64,000 nucleotides of DNA from Phyto melanocephala (lineage: Eukaryota; Arthropoda; Insecta; Diptera; Rhinophoridae): contig OW799234.1 of assembly GCA_941918925.1 (NCBI GenBank), positions 78,512,543 to 78,576,542 of the forward strand. The letters are read 5' to 3'. Below, in pieces: positions 23,768 to 33,855 of the stretch. How positions within the stretch are numbered: position 1 is the first letter of the stretch; each line of letters opens with the position of its first letter. The notes below the pieces were generated by a model. The model saw only the letters and a list, made by a program, of their open reading frames with translations, had not been told where the DNA came from and ran no database searches. The position numbers were made by a program, and so were the translations under genes.

Positions 23768-25537
23768 AAGTAGGTACTTAATGTCTCAAAAAACGAGTAT
23801 CGTAATTAAATAATAATAAAAAATGCACCATATAGGTACATATAATCCAGTCAAAAGATTGCTAGTTTAAACAATCTATATATATAAAAGAGTAACGTGG
23901 CTGACTGACTAACTGACTGATTCATCATCGCCAACAACAGCCCAAACACAAAGAGCTAGAGACATGAAATTTGGACAATCGGTTCCTCTTTCTATGTATA
24001 GCTCCACTAAGAAGGGATTTTTGGAAATTCGTACTTTAAGGGGGGAAAAAAGGGTAAAGACGGGTAAAATCGGTAATCTTATATCTGCTAAACTAAAAAT
24101 GATACAAATTAAATTGAACAAGTATTGTAATTTGCACACAAAATAAGCTGACAGATTTCTGGCCTTTTTTGAATTTTCAACCCCTAAGGGGGAAAAACGG
24201 GTAAAAACTATAATTAGTACTTTCTTGGTACCCTATGTAACTTCCAAACACATAAAGCTAGAAAAAAATTTAAACTGTATTAAGTAATCCGCGAAAAAAT
24301 ATTAATAATAATTCGGCACTTTTTTCAAATTCACATGTATAAGGGGTAAAAATTGTTCCTTTTTTTTGTTACTTTTTTAAAAGACAAAATTTGACAATTA
24401 TTATTTCCTAATAGAATATGGAAAATTATTTAGGTGAAATTTTTGGAAACTTTTTTGGGGACAAAAAAGGTACCAAAAAGGGGGAAATTCCGGAAAATGT
24501 ATGTAATTCCTAATTAGACTGCCAATTTTCACAAATTTATTTATTGGGATTTCACCAGACATAAAAAATTATGTAATTTAGTAAAAATTCAAACACATTC
24601 CTAACAGGGTAGAAAGGGGAAGAACGGGAAAAGAGTTTGCTACTTTTTAGAACATAATTACTTTTATGCAAAAAACAGTAGATTTACTGACTTTAAATCA
24701 TGTCAATAAAAATATTTTGTTACATAGATATTTGAACATTTTAAACTTGGAACTTGGACAAAAATTTACTTTTTCCCTTTTCTATGGTACTTCTGAATTT
24801 TCTACATTTATAAAGGTAGAATTGTAAAATAAAGTACTATTAATTCCAGATAAGACTAAAAATGTTATGGGTGACCCCAATGGTACTTTTTTGAGTTCTT
24901 ATGGTACTTTTTGTATTTTCTACGTTTATTAAGGTAGGATTGTACAATCAAGGACTATTAATTCAACGTGAGACTAAAAATGTTATAAGAGACCAAAAAT
25001 GTAATGGAATACCAAATAGGTACTTTTTTGAATTTTTATGGTATTTTTTGTACGTTTATGAAGGTAGGATTGTACAATCAAGAACAATTGATTCCAGGTG
25101 AGACTAAAAAAGTACTTTTTTGAGTTTTTGCGGTACTTTTTGTATTTTCAACGTTTGCGAAGCTAGAATTTTTAAATTAGTGGCTATTGATACAAGGTAA
25201 GACAGGGTTGCAAAATGAGAACATCAAAATTGTACCAAGAAGCTCATAAAATTGTACTTTTTCGACCCCAATTGTTCAAAAAAATTTTATTTTAAACATT
25301 TTTTTATTTTAAATAAAAGCCAGAAAAAAACATAAACGTAACATAAAATTGTATATAAAAATTAATTTTTGTAATATTAAAATTAACATTTGTACTTAAA
25401 AATTCATTTATACTTTAAAAGTATCTTTAAAAAAAGAAACTGCACTAAGATATATGGAAACATATATATGTACATATTTAAGCATAAAATAAATTACATA
25501 AAAGGTCTAAAAGTTGTTTGAAAGTAAACAGGTGAAT

Positions 25538-26015
25538 CAAGGCGAATTCAATAAGGTGAATTCGTCGCTAAAATAACTATAAAGTTGAAAAATACAAACG
25601 TGTATTTTGTTAGTGTAAAACAAAACGATATGTCAAAATACACAAAAATTTGACAAGTGGTCCAGTGAAACAAGTTGACCGGCTCAGAGCCGACGGCCCG
25701 TCGCCGCCGAGATTTTTTTCATTGTCCACGCCACCGCCGTTTTGATCAGCTTCAGTCGACTCAAGAGGAAATTTTTTTCGAAACAGATGAAAAATTTAGT
25801 ATAATATTACCGTTAGATTTTTTTTAAAATTTATTAGTGACGTCATTCTGAAATTTTGAGCCGCCGATTTCAATTTGTTATAGCCGCCGCCGCTTAAAAA
25901 CTGCTCAGCCGCCGCCGCCGAAAATTTTGCCTCGGCTTGTTTCACTGAAGTGGTCCCTAGAAGTAGTCAACAGCTGATGATTAGCTGATCAAATAAGTTC
26001 ACCTTATTGAATTCG
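25538..26015. mobile_element. MITE with GCGAATTCAATAAGGTGAA termini
   Basis: GCGAATTCAATAAGGTGAA at 25542-25560 is matched in inverted form by TTCACCTTATTGAATTCGC ending about 26015, a perfect 19-bp inverted repeat. The outer CAAGG on the left resembles the CAAGGCGAATTCATACAGG family. A second element is inserted near its right third. Confidence 0.75.
25663..25947. mobile_element. GCC-rich hAT-like MITE with 8-bp target duplication
   Basis: A perfect 12-bp terminal inverted repeat (CAGTGAAACAAG at 25663 and CTTGTTTCACTG to 25947) is flanked by identical AAGTGGTC octamers at 25655-25662 and 25948-25955. The 285-bp interior contains several GCCGCC runs (25693, 25862, 25885, 25908), a marked G+C island in AT-rich surroundings. 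No transposase is present. Confidence 0.9.
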
Positions 26016-26612
26016 CAAAGAAATGATAGCAAAAATGAGTTGCCATCGTAAATCAATCAAGACGATAAACTAGGGAAATTCTATGAAAAAACATAAACTA
26101 AGAAAGTTAGTAAATTGTACCAAATGGGTAATTGGTGTACCATTGTACTTTTGAGGTTTAAATTGTTCCACAAATTGATGGTGAGACTGAAAATGTTATG
26201 GGCGACCAAGAAGGTACTTTTCTGAATTTTATTAAAAAAAACTAATATGAAATTTAGTGTTAGGTTTTATTAAAGAAATAAGAGCTCACAACATGCCAAT
26301 GGGGTATACGTGTAACCTGTTATGGGTTTGTGCTTTTGGTGCTTCTCATTTTCAACCTAACCTAACTAAAAAAAAGCAGTATCATCTTAAAACGATGCAA
26401 AGAGCATTGACTTGAAAATTTTCTTCGAAAAAATTTCAAAAACCACAAATAATAGTGCTAAAATCGTCAAGTTGACAACGCTGAAATAAGCACAACTGCC
26501 TTCATTTTTCCGTTATTTTTACCACAAACCAGTTGTTTATAACGACAAATTACAACTAACACCCCTTGCTGACTAAGGAAGTCACTTGCGCAAGTTTTTT
26601 ATTTGCTTCTAT

Positions 26613-27023
26613 TATACCCTTCACCTGTGGTGCACAAGGGTATGTATAGCTTTGACCCCATAAAGTATATATTTTCTGAAAGCTTATGAATAGAGGAGTC
26701 AATTAAGCCATGACCGTCTGTCCGTCTATCCGTCTGTCCGTGTGTTGTTTGAAATCAACTTTTAGAAGCAACTATATGTTCCTCAGATCTGTATATGGTA
26801 TCAATCTCTTGGAAATATCCAGGAATGAATCGCTATTGAAATTCAGCACAATCACCCCATAACTTTCTGAGATATGAGCAAAAAACCACGACCACCTCGT
26901 TTTTTTTCACAATTACAACAACAACCAACATACATATTGGTTAAAGTAAACGTGGCATCGGATTCCAAAAAAATTTTATTTTATTTAATATATTATTTAT
27001 ATTTTATTATTTTTTTTATATTT
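26613..27023 (+). mobile_element. DINE-like repeat, truncated copy
   Basis: The family head and core are present (with the STTCCG-type block shortened). It stops after GGCATCGGATTCCAAAA and is directly followed by the next copy. Confidence 0.85.
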
Positions 27024-27024
27024 T

Positions 27025-27810
27025 TATACCCTTCACCTGTGGTGCACAAGGGTATATATAGCTTTGTCATTCCGTTTGTAATTTCTACAATTTTCATTTC
27101 CGACCCCATAAAGTATATATTTTCTGAAAGCTTATGAATAGAGGAGTCGATTAAGCCCTGACCGTCTGTCTGTCTGTCCGTCTGTCCGTCTATCCGTCTG
27201 TCCGTCTGCCCGTCTGTCCGTGTGTTGGTTGAAATCAACTTTTAGAAGCAACTATATGTTTCTCAGATCTGTATATGGTATCAATCTCTTGGAAATATCC
27301 AGGAATGAATCGCTATTGAAATTCAGCACAATCGCCCCATAACTTTCTGAGATATGAGCAAAAAACCACGACCACCTCGTTTTTTTTCACAATTACAACA
27401 ACATACATACATAGATACATGTAAAAACCATACCAAACAAAAAAAAAATTACAAAAAAAAAAATATTAAAAATAAGAAAAAAATAATAAAAAAAACTACA
27501 AAAAAAAATTTAAAAAAAATTTAAAAAAAAAATTTTAAAAAATTTTTTAAAAATTTTTCTAAAAAAATTTTTTTAAAAAAATTTAAAAAAAATATAAAAA
27601 AAAATAATAAAATATAAATAATATATTAAATAAAATAAAATAAAATTTTTTTGGCTCAGCTGGGATTCGATGCCACATTTATTCTAACGTGTACGTATGC
27701 ACGTATTTTATATGGGATGAATAGTGATACAAACAATTGTTATTGCATGACTACACGTTGTGAAGGGTATATAAGATTCGGCACGGCCGAATATAGCACT
27801 GTTACTTGTT
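27025..27810 (+). mobile_element. DINE-like repeat, full copy
   Basis: Complete from TATACCCTTCACCTGTGGTG to GCACTGTTACTTGTT. It has a long GTCTGTCCGTCT/ATCCGT microsatellite (27163-27223) and an A/T homopolymer-rich middle (27440-27650). Confidence 0.9.
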
Positions 27811-27874
27811 TTTTTTAAATTTTTTTTTAAATTTTTTTTAAATTTTCTTTTGTAATTTTTTTTATTATTATTTT

Positions 27875-28291
27875 TATACCCTTCACACAGTGAAAAAGGG
27901 TATATTTAGGTTTGTCATTCCGTGTGAAATTTCTACAACTTTCATTTCCGACCCCATAAAGTATATATTTTCTGAAAGCTTATGAATAGGGGAGTCGATT
28001 AAACTCTGTCAGTCTGTCCGTCTGTCCGTGTGTATGTTGAAATCAACTTTTTGAAGCCCCCCGACATAGGTTGAACCCGGGTAAGGTATTATAATATCAG
28101 AAATATTCGGGAGTAGATCGTTATTAAAAATCAGAAATATCGGTACATAAACAACTGAGATATATGAGCAAAAACCCACGACCACCTCGATTTTTTTCAC
28201 AAAAACAACATTACAACAACAACATACATACATACAAACGTGTATACTGGTTAGAGAAAACGTGGCATCGAATCCCAGCTGAGCCAAAAAA
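27875..28291 (+). mobile_element. DINE-like repeat, CACACAGTGAAAAAG head subtype, truncated
   Basis: It starts TATACCCTTCACACAGTG and ends at CCCAGCTGAGCCAAAAAA without the GATTCGGCACGGCC terminus. The AAGCCCCCCGACAT block replaces AAGCAACTATATGTTCC of the other subtype. Confidence 0.85.
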
Positions 28292-28364
28292 TTTTTTTTA
28301 AATTTTTTGAAAAATTTTTTTTGTTTTTTTTAATTTGTTTTTTTTAATATATTTTTTATATTTT

Positions 28365-29143
28365 TATACCCTTCACCTGTGGTGCACAAGGGTATATATA
28401 GCTTTGTCATTCCGTTTGTAATTTCTACAATTTTCATTTCCGACCCCATAAAGTATATATTTTCTGAAAGCTTATGAATAGAGGAGTCGATTAAGCCCTG
28501 ACCGTCTGTCCGTCTATCCGTCTGCCCGTCTGTCCGTCTGCCCGTCTGTCCGTGTGTTGGTTGAAATCAACTTTTAGAAGCAACTATATGTTCCTCAGAT
28601 CTGTATATGGTATCAATCTCTTGGAAATATCCAGGAATGAATCGCTATTGAAATTCAGCACAATCGCCCCATAACTTTCTGAGATATGAGCAAAAAACCA
28701 CGACCACCTCGTTTTTTTTCACAATTACAACAACAACATACATACATACATACATGTAAAAAACATACCAAACAAAAAAAAATTACAAAAAAAAAATATT
28801 AAAAATAAGAAAAAAATAATAAAAAAAAACTAAAAAAAAAAATTTTTAAAAAAATTTAAAAAAAAAATTAAAAAAATTTTTTAAAAATTTTTCTAAAAAA
28901 ATTTTTTAAAAAAATTTTAAAAAAATATAAAAAAAAATAATAAAATATAAATAATATATTAAATAAAATAAAATAAAATTTTTTTGGCTCAGCTGGGATT
29001 CGATGCCACATTTATTCTAACGTGTACGTATGCACGTATTTTATATGGGATGAATGGTGATACAAACAATTGTTATTGCATGACTACACGTTGTGAAGGG
29101 TATATAAGATTCGGCACGGCAGAATATAGCACTGTTACTTGTT
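28365..29143 (+). mobile_element. DINE-like repeat, full copy
   Basis: Closely similar to 27025-27810. It ends TTCGGCACGGCAGAATATAG and CTGTTACTTGTT. Confidence 0.9.
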
Positions 29144-29206
29144 ATTATTTTTTTAAAATTTTTTTTATTTTTTTTTGTTTTATATACATATATAATAATT
29201 TTTTTT

Positions 29207-29975
29207 TATACCCTTCACCTGTGGTGTACAAGGGTATATATAGCTTTGTCATTCCGTTTGTAATTTCTACAATTTTCATTTCCGACCCCATAAAGTATAT
29301 ATTTTCTGAAAGCTTATGAATAGAGGAGTCGATTAAGCCCTGACCGTCTGTCCGTCTGTCCGTCTATCCGTCTGCCCGTCTGTCCGTGTGTTGGTTGAAA
29401 TCAACTTTTAGAAGCAACTATATGTTCCTCAGATCTGTATATGGTATCAATCTCTTGGAAATATCCAGGAATGAATCGCTATTGAAATTCAGCACAATCG
29501 CCCCATAACTTTCTGAGATATGAGCAAAAAACCACGACCACCTCGTTTTTTTTCACAATTACAACAACAACATACATACATAGATACATGTAAAAAACAT
29601 ACCAAACAAAAAAAATTACAAAAAAAAAATATTAAAAATAAGAAAAAAATAATAAAAAAAAACACAAAAAAAAAATTTTAAAAAAATTTAAAAAAAAATT
29701 TAAAAAAATTTTTTAAAAATTTTTCTAAAAAAATTTTTTGAAAAAATTTAAAAAAAATATAAAAAAAAATAATAAAATATAAATAATATATTAAATAAAA
29801 TAAAATAAAATTTTTTTGGCTCAGCTGGGATTCGATGCCACATTTATTCTAACGTGTACGTATGCACGTATTTTATATGGGATGAATGGTGATACAAACA
29901 ATTGTTATTGCATGACTACACGTTGTGAAGGGTATATAAGATTCGGCACGGCCGAATATAGCACTGTTACTTGTT
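29207..29975 (+). mobile_element. DINE-like repeat, full copy
   Basis: The same layout as its neighbours, with GTGTACAAGG in the head. Confidence 0.9.
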
Positions 29976-29999
29976 TAAATTTTTTTTTGTTTTTTTTTA

Positions 30000-30970
30000 A
30001 CATACATACGTGAATTTATAATTTTACAATGGGATGCTTTTATATATGTATGTATGTTTTTATATGTATGTACGTATTTCATATGGGATGAATGGTGACA
30101 CAAACTACTGTTATTGCATGACTACACGTTGTGAAGGGTATATAAGATTCGGCACGGCCGAATATAGCGCTCTTACTTGTTTTTATACCCTTCACCTGTG
30201 GTGCACAAGGGTATATATAGCTTTGTCATTCCGTTTGTAATTTCTACAATTTTCATTTCCGACCCTATAAAGTATATATTTTCTGAAAGCTTATGAATAG
30301 AGGAGTCGATTAAGCCCTGACAGTCTGTCCGTCTGTCCGTCTGCCCGTCTGTCCGTGTGTTGGTTGAAATCAACTTTTAGAAGCAACTATATGTTCCTCA
30401 GATATCAATCAGGTATCAATCTCTTGAAAATATCCAGGAATGAATCGCTATTGAAATTCAGCACAATCGCCCCATAACTTTCTGAGATATGAGCAAAAAA
30501 CTACGACCACCTCGTTTTTTTTCACAATTACAACAATAACATACATACATACATACATACATACATACATACATACATGTAAAAAACATACCAAACAAAA
30601 AAAATTACAAAAAAAAAAAATATTAAAAATAAGAAAAAAATAATAAAAAAAAAACTACAAAAAAAAAATTTTTAAAAAATTTAAAAAAAAATTTTAAAAA
30701 AATTTAAAAAAAATATAAAAAAAAATAATAAAATATAAATAATATATTAAATAAAATAAAATAAAATTTTTTTGGCTCAGCTGGGATTCGATGCCACATT
30801 TATTCTAACGTGTACGTATGCACGTATTTTATATGGGATGAATGGTGATACAAACAATTGTTATTGCATGACTACACGTTGTGAAGGGTATATAAGATTC
30901 GGCACGGCCGAATATAGCACTGTTACTTGTTTAAATTTTTTTTTTATTTAATTTTTTTTTGTTTTTTTTA
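30000..30970 (+). repeat. 971-bp tandem unit, copy 1 (half DINE plus full DINE)
   Basis: The unit contains a DINE 3' half (30000-30182: CATACATACGTGAATTTATA to CGCTCTTACTTGTT) followed by a full DINE copy (30184-30932). The next 971 bases repeat it almost exactly. The two units differ by single bases (for example CCTATAAAG versus CCCATAAAG, CTTGAAAATA versus CTTGGAAATA) and by the number of ACAT repeats. Confidence 0.9.
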
Positions 30971-31941
30971 ACATACATACGTGAATTTATAATTTTACAA
31001 TGGGATGCTTTTATATATGTATGTATGTTTTTATATGTATGTACGTATTTCATATGGGATGAATGGTGACACAAACTACTGTTATTGCATGACTACACGT
31101 TGTGAAGGGTATATAAGATTCGGCACGGCCGAATATAGCGCTCTTACTTGTTTTTATACCCTTCACCTGTGGTGCACAAGGGTATATATAGCTTTGTCAT
31201 TCCGTTTGTAATTTCTACAATTTTCATTTCCGACCCCATAAAGTATATATTTTCTGAAAGCTTATGAATAGAGGAGTCGATTAAGCCCTGACAGTCTGTC
31301 CGTCTGTCCGTCTGCCCGTCTGTCCGTGTGTTGGTTGAAATCAACTTTTAGAAGCAACTATATGTTCCTCAGATATCAATCAGGTATCAATCTCTTGGAA
31401 ATATCCAGGAATGAATCGCTATTGAAATTCAGCACAATCGCCCCATAACTTTCTGAGATATGAGCAAAAAACCACGACCACCTCGTTTTTTTTCACAATT
31501 ACAACAATAACATACATACATACATACATACATACATGTAAAAAACATACCAAACAAAAAAAATTACAAAAAAAAAAATATTAAAAATAAGAAAAAAATA
31601 ATAAAAAAAAACTACAAAAAAAAAATTTTTAAAAAATTTAAAAAAAAATTTTAAAAAAATTTAAAAAAAATATAAAAAAAAATAATAAAATATAAATAAT
31701 ATATTAAATAAAATAAAATAAAATTTTTTTGGCTCAGCTGGGATTCGATGCCACATTTATTCTAACGTGTACGTATGCACGTATTTTATATGGGATGAAT
31801 GGTGATACAAACAATTGTTATTGCATGACTACACGTTGTGAAGGGTATATAAGATTCGGCACGGCCGAATATAGCACTGTTACTTGTTTTTAATATATTT
31901 TTTTTGTAATTTTTTTTACATGTACATACATATGTACATAC
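30971..31941 (+). repeat. 971-bp tandem unit, copy 2
   Basis: Second tandem unit: DINE 3' half at 30971-31153 and full DINE at 31155-31889. The 68-codon plus-strand frames at 30034 and 31005 are identical because of this duplication and are not genes. Confidence 0.9.
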
Positions 31942-32066
31942 ATATGTACATACATACGTATTTTATATGAGAGGAATGGTGATACAAACAATTGTTATTG
32001 CATGACTACACGTTGTGAAGGGTATATAAGATTCGGCACGGCCGAATATAGCACTATTACTTGTTT
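31917..32066 (+). mobile_element. DINE-like repeat, 3' half
   Basis: TACATACATATGTACATACA repeats lead into the family's 3' end (TATTGCATGACTACACGTTG to CTATTACTTGTT). Confidence 0.85.
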
Positions 32067-32135
32067 TTCTTTGAACTTGCTTTCACGTTCAGACTCAGCA
32101 ATTGACTTGCCCAAGTTTCGTTCTCTTTTACTTAT

Positions 32136-32420
32136 TATACTCTTCACACAGTGAAAAAGGGTATATATAGGTTTGTCATTTCGTTTGAAATTTATACAAT
32201 TATCAATTATCTACACATACATACAAACGTGATATACTGGTTAGAGTGAGCCAAAAATTTTTTTTTTTTATATATTATTCAAATTTTTATTGTTATATTT
32301 TTAATTTTTCTTTTAATTTATTTTTTTTAGACACATAAGTAAACTAAATTTATAATATTACAATGGGATGTTTTTATATATGTATGTTTTTTATATATAC
32401 TATGTACGTATTTCATATGA
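32136..32420 (+). mobile_element. DINE-like repeat, eroded copy
   Basis: The head TATACTCTTCACACAGTG and GGTTTGTCATTTCG are present. The core and microsatellite are deleted, and the piece ends in ATGGGATGTTTTTATATA and CGTATTTCATATGAG-like family sequence. Confidence 0.7.
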
Positions 32421-32625
32421 GTTTTTATTTCTTTTTTGTTTTTGGTTTCTCAACAAAAACTTGCTCGTACTTGCCGAGTACAGGCAAGTGTGTACTCAAA
32501 TATGAGCAAGTTTTTCCTCTTAACTCGACCTTACCCCTTGTCAATAAACACAAGACTTGCGCAAGTCTTTGCGCAAGTGACTTGCCTAGTCAGAAAGGGG
32601 TGTAAGTTGAAAGTTATTCTCAAGG

Positions 32626-32967
32626 CAAGGCATATTTATTTATCAGGTAATTGCAGTTCGGAGAAAATTATTTTGTTTATATTTTTTTTATATGAAGTTT
32701 GACATTTGAAATTAATGTGAGAGGAGTGAAAATTGTTTTTTATCTATAGACTTTGACAGCTGAAACTTGAAATCAGGAAAGAAAAAAATAATCAGCTGAT
32801 GAAACAAGAGTACCAGGGTATCAATTCTCGTTCTATGAAACTATGAAATGAAAAGTTTTTGTGTGTAATATCATATGGTGCCACCATACCCTTTGCTATA
32901 CAACAACTTTTCCATTTCACAGTTCCACAGAACGAGAATTGATACCCTGATGAATAAATATGCCTTG
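32626..32967. mobile_element. MITE with CAAGGCATATTTATT termini and 9-bp target duplication
   Basis: CAAGGCATATTTATTTATCA at 32626 is inverted at the right end (TGATGAATAAATATGCCTTG to 32967) with one mismatch. TTCTCAAGG occurs immediately on both sides (32617-32625 and 32968-32976). The right half contains another inverted-repeat unit. It lies about 250 bp upstream of the Hinfp start codon. Confidence 0.85.
32816..32952. mobile_element. Inner inverted-repeat element (GGGTATCAATTCTCGTTC)
   Basis: GGGTATCAATTCTCGTTCTA at 32816 and its inverted counterpart GAACGAGAATTGATACCC near 32930-32948 define a short element. A truncated relative occurs at 22526-22665, so it is a family in its own right, nested in or fused to the element at 32626-32967. 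Confidence 0.7.
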
Positions 32968-33215
32968 TTCTCAAGGTAAATTCATTGAATTCGCCTAAGT
33001 TATTCTGTTTATTTTAACGGCTTTCACCATATGTTTCAATGCAACTCTGTTACTTTTGGTAAACAAAATGAACGCGTCTTAGTTGAAGAAAACTAGCGGA
33101 AAATTCGTAAAATTTTTGGATATCATAAAGGAATTGCATTTTGTGCTTGCGGCCGTAAAAACTCGAGCAAACGAAAAATATCGCGTAATCATAAAAATCT
33201 CATCATTGATTGATA

Positions 33216-33855
33216 ATGAGCAATAATAGTAAAAGAAGAAAAATTAAACTTCCAGCAATTCCTTGCAGTTGGATGGATTGCAATGTACAATTTAATAGCG
33301 ATTTGGAATTGAATGGGCATATTGAAACGCACTTAAAAAGCCTTAAACCAGATACCACGGGTAAATTTTATTGTGTTTGGGGTTCGTGTGGATATAGCAC
33401 GGAGTGTATAACACAAATACATAGACATATATTTTACCATGGTTATTATAACGGTCTTCTTGTTTTGGGTAAATACGAACTGGAGAACAATACTCAGATA
33501 CCACGATGCTATGCTCCACCCAGGGAAAGTGATAAAATACCTAAATTAGACGCCGACTTTCGCTGTGAGTGGACTGATTGTGAGCGTACATTTGTCTCTA
33601 TTGTTGAGTTCCAAGATCATATAGTACAGCATGCTTCTTTCGAGTATGAGATACAAAAATCACCGGATGACGAAAGGCCAAAAATTCAATGCAATTGGAA
33701 TTTTTGCAAAAAACAAATGGACAATAAATATCGACTAATCGAGCACATACGCACGCACTCGAACAAAAAACAATTGGCTTGTTTTCATTGCGGTGAATTA
33801 TTTAGGACAAAGACTACTCTGTTCGATCATCTTAGACGTCAACCGGATAATAATA
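33216..33855 (+). CDS. Hinfp: Hinfp exon 1: start codon and zinc fingers 1-5
   Basis: It encodes residues 1-213 plus one base. Fingers: C17/C22...H35/H39, C53/C58...H71/H75, C117/C122...H135/H139, C159/C164...H177/H181 and a fifth with C189/C192 and H205 whose last ligand is unusual (DHLRRQPDNN). The first four have the C-X4-C spacing typical of this protein. A basic SKRRKIK stretch at residues 5-11 may be a nuclear localisation signal. Confidence 0.9.

Larger units (their letters stand above)
23878..26240 (+). mobile_element. Repetitive element with GACT start and ~120-bp internal tandem units
   Basis: It opens with a TATATATAAAAGAGTAACGTGG, GGCTGACTGACTAACTGACT motif at 23880-23920. GGGGAAAAA-rich spacers follow, and then tandem units around 24780, 24900, 25030, 25140 and, beyond a nested insertion, 26120. 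Each unit carries ACGTTTATnAAGGTAGGATT, AnTGAGACTAAAAATGTTAT and GGTACTTTTT. An inverted relative lies at 39640-40620 in the Hinfp intron. The class is not identified. Two nested MITEs (25538-26015 and 25663-25947) interrupt it. Confidence 0.6.
26555..32605. mobile_element. Composite region bounded by ACACCCCTT inverted termini
   Basis: Left end: AACACCCCTTGCTGACTAAG followed by GAAGTCACTTGCGCAAG (26557-26594). Right end: CACTTGCGCAAGT-like repeats followed by GACTTGCCTAGTCAGAAAGG and GGTGT to 32602, the inverted counterpart. ACTTGCnCAAGT and related motifs are repeated near the right end (32110, 32460, 32490, 32555, 32568). Between the ends lies an array of about eleven DINE-like pieces. The simplest reading is a TIR element that was invaded by, or amplified, the DINE array. 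No clear target duplication is seen. Confidence 0.55.

Noticed and set aside
26355..26372. AACCTAACCTAAC as a telomere-like repeat
   Set aside because: Only two units; flies lack TTAGG-type telomeric arrays and the context is ordinary repeat DNA.
26993..27238. Minus-strand frames rich in TDGQTDRR (also 30173-30373, 31144-31344, 49644-49850) as a repeated protein family
   Set aside because: They are translations of the GTCTGTCCGT microsatellite and core of the DINE-like repeat; the similarity follows from the repeat.
28984..29319. MAQLGFDATFIL... frames repeated at 28984, 29816 and 50226
   Set aside because: They start in GGCTCAGCTGGGATTCGATG of the DINE-like repeat and run through its 3' end; not genes.
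26613..32066. CRISPR-like regular spacing of repeats
   Set aside because: Repeats are hundreds of bases long, eukaryotic transposon-derived and without unique short spacers.
1..33000. A defence or biosynthetic gene cluster
   Set aside because: No group of linked non-transposon coding sequences exists in this part; everything recognised is repeat-derived.
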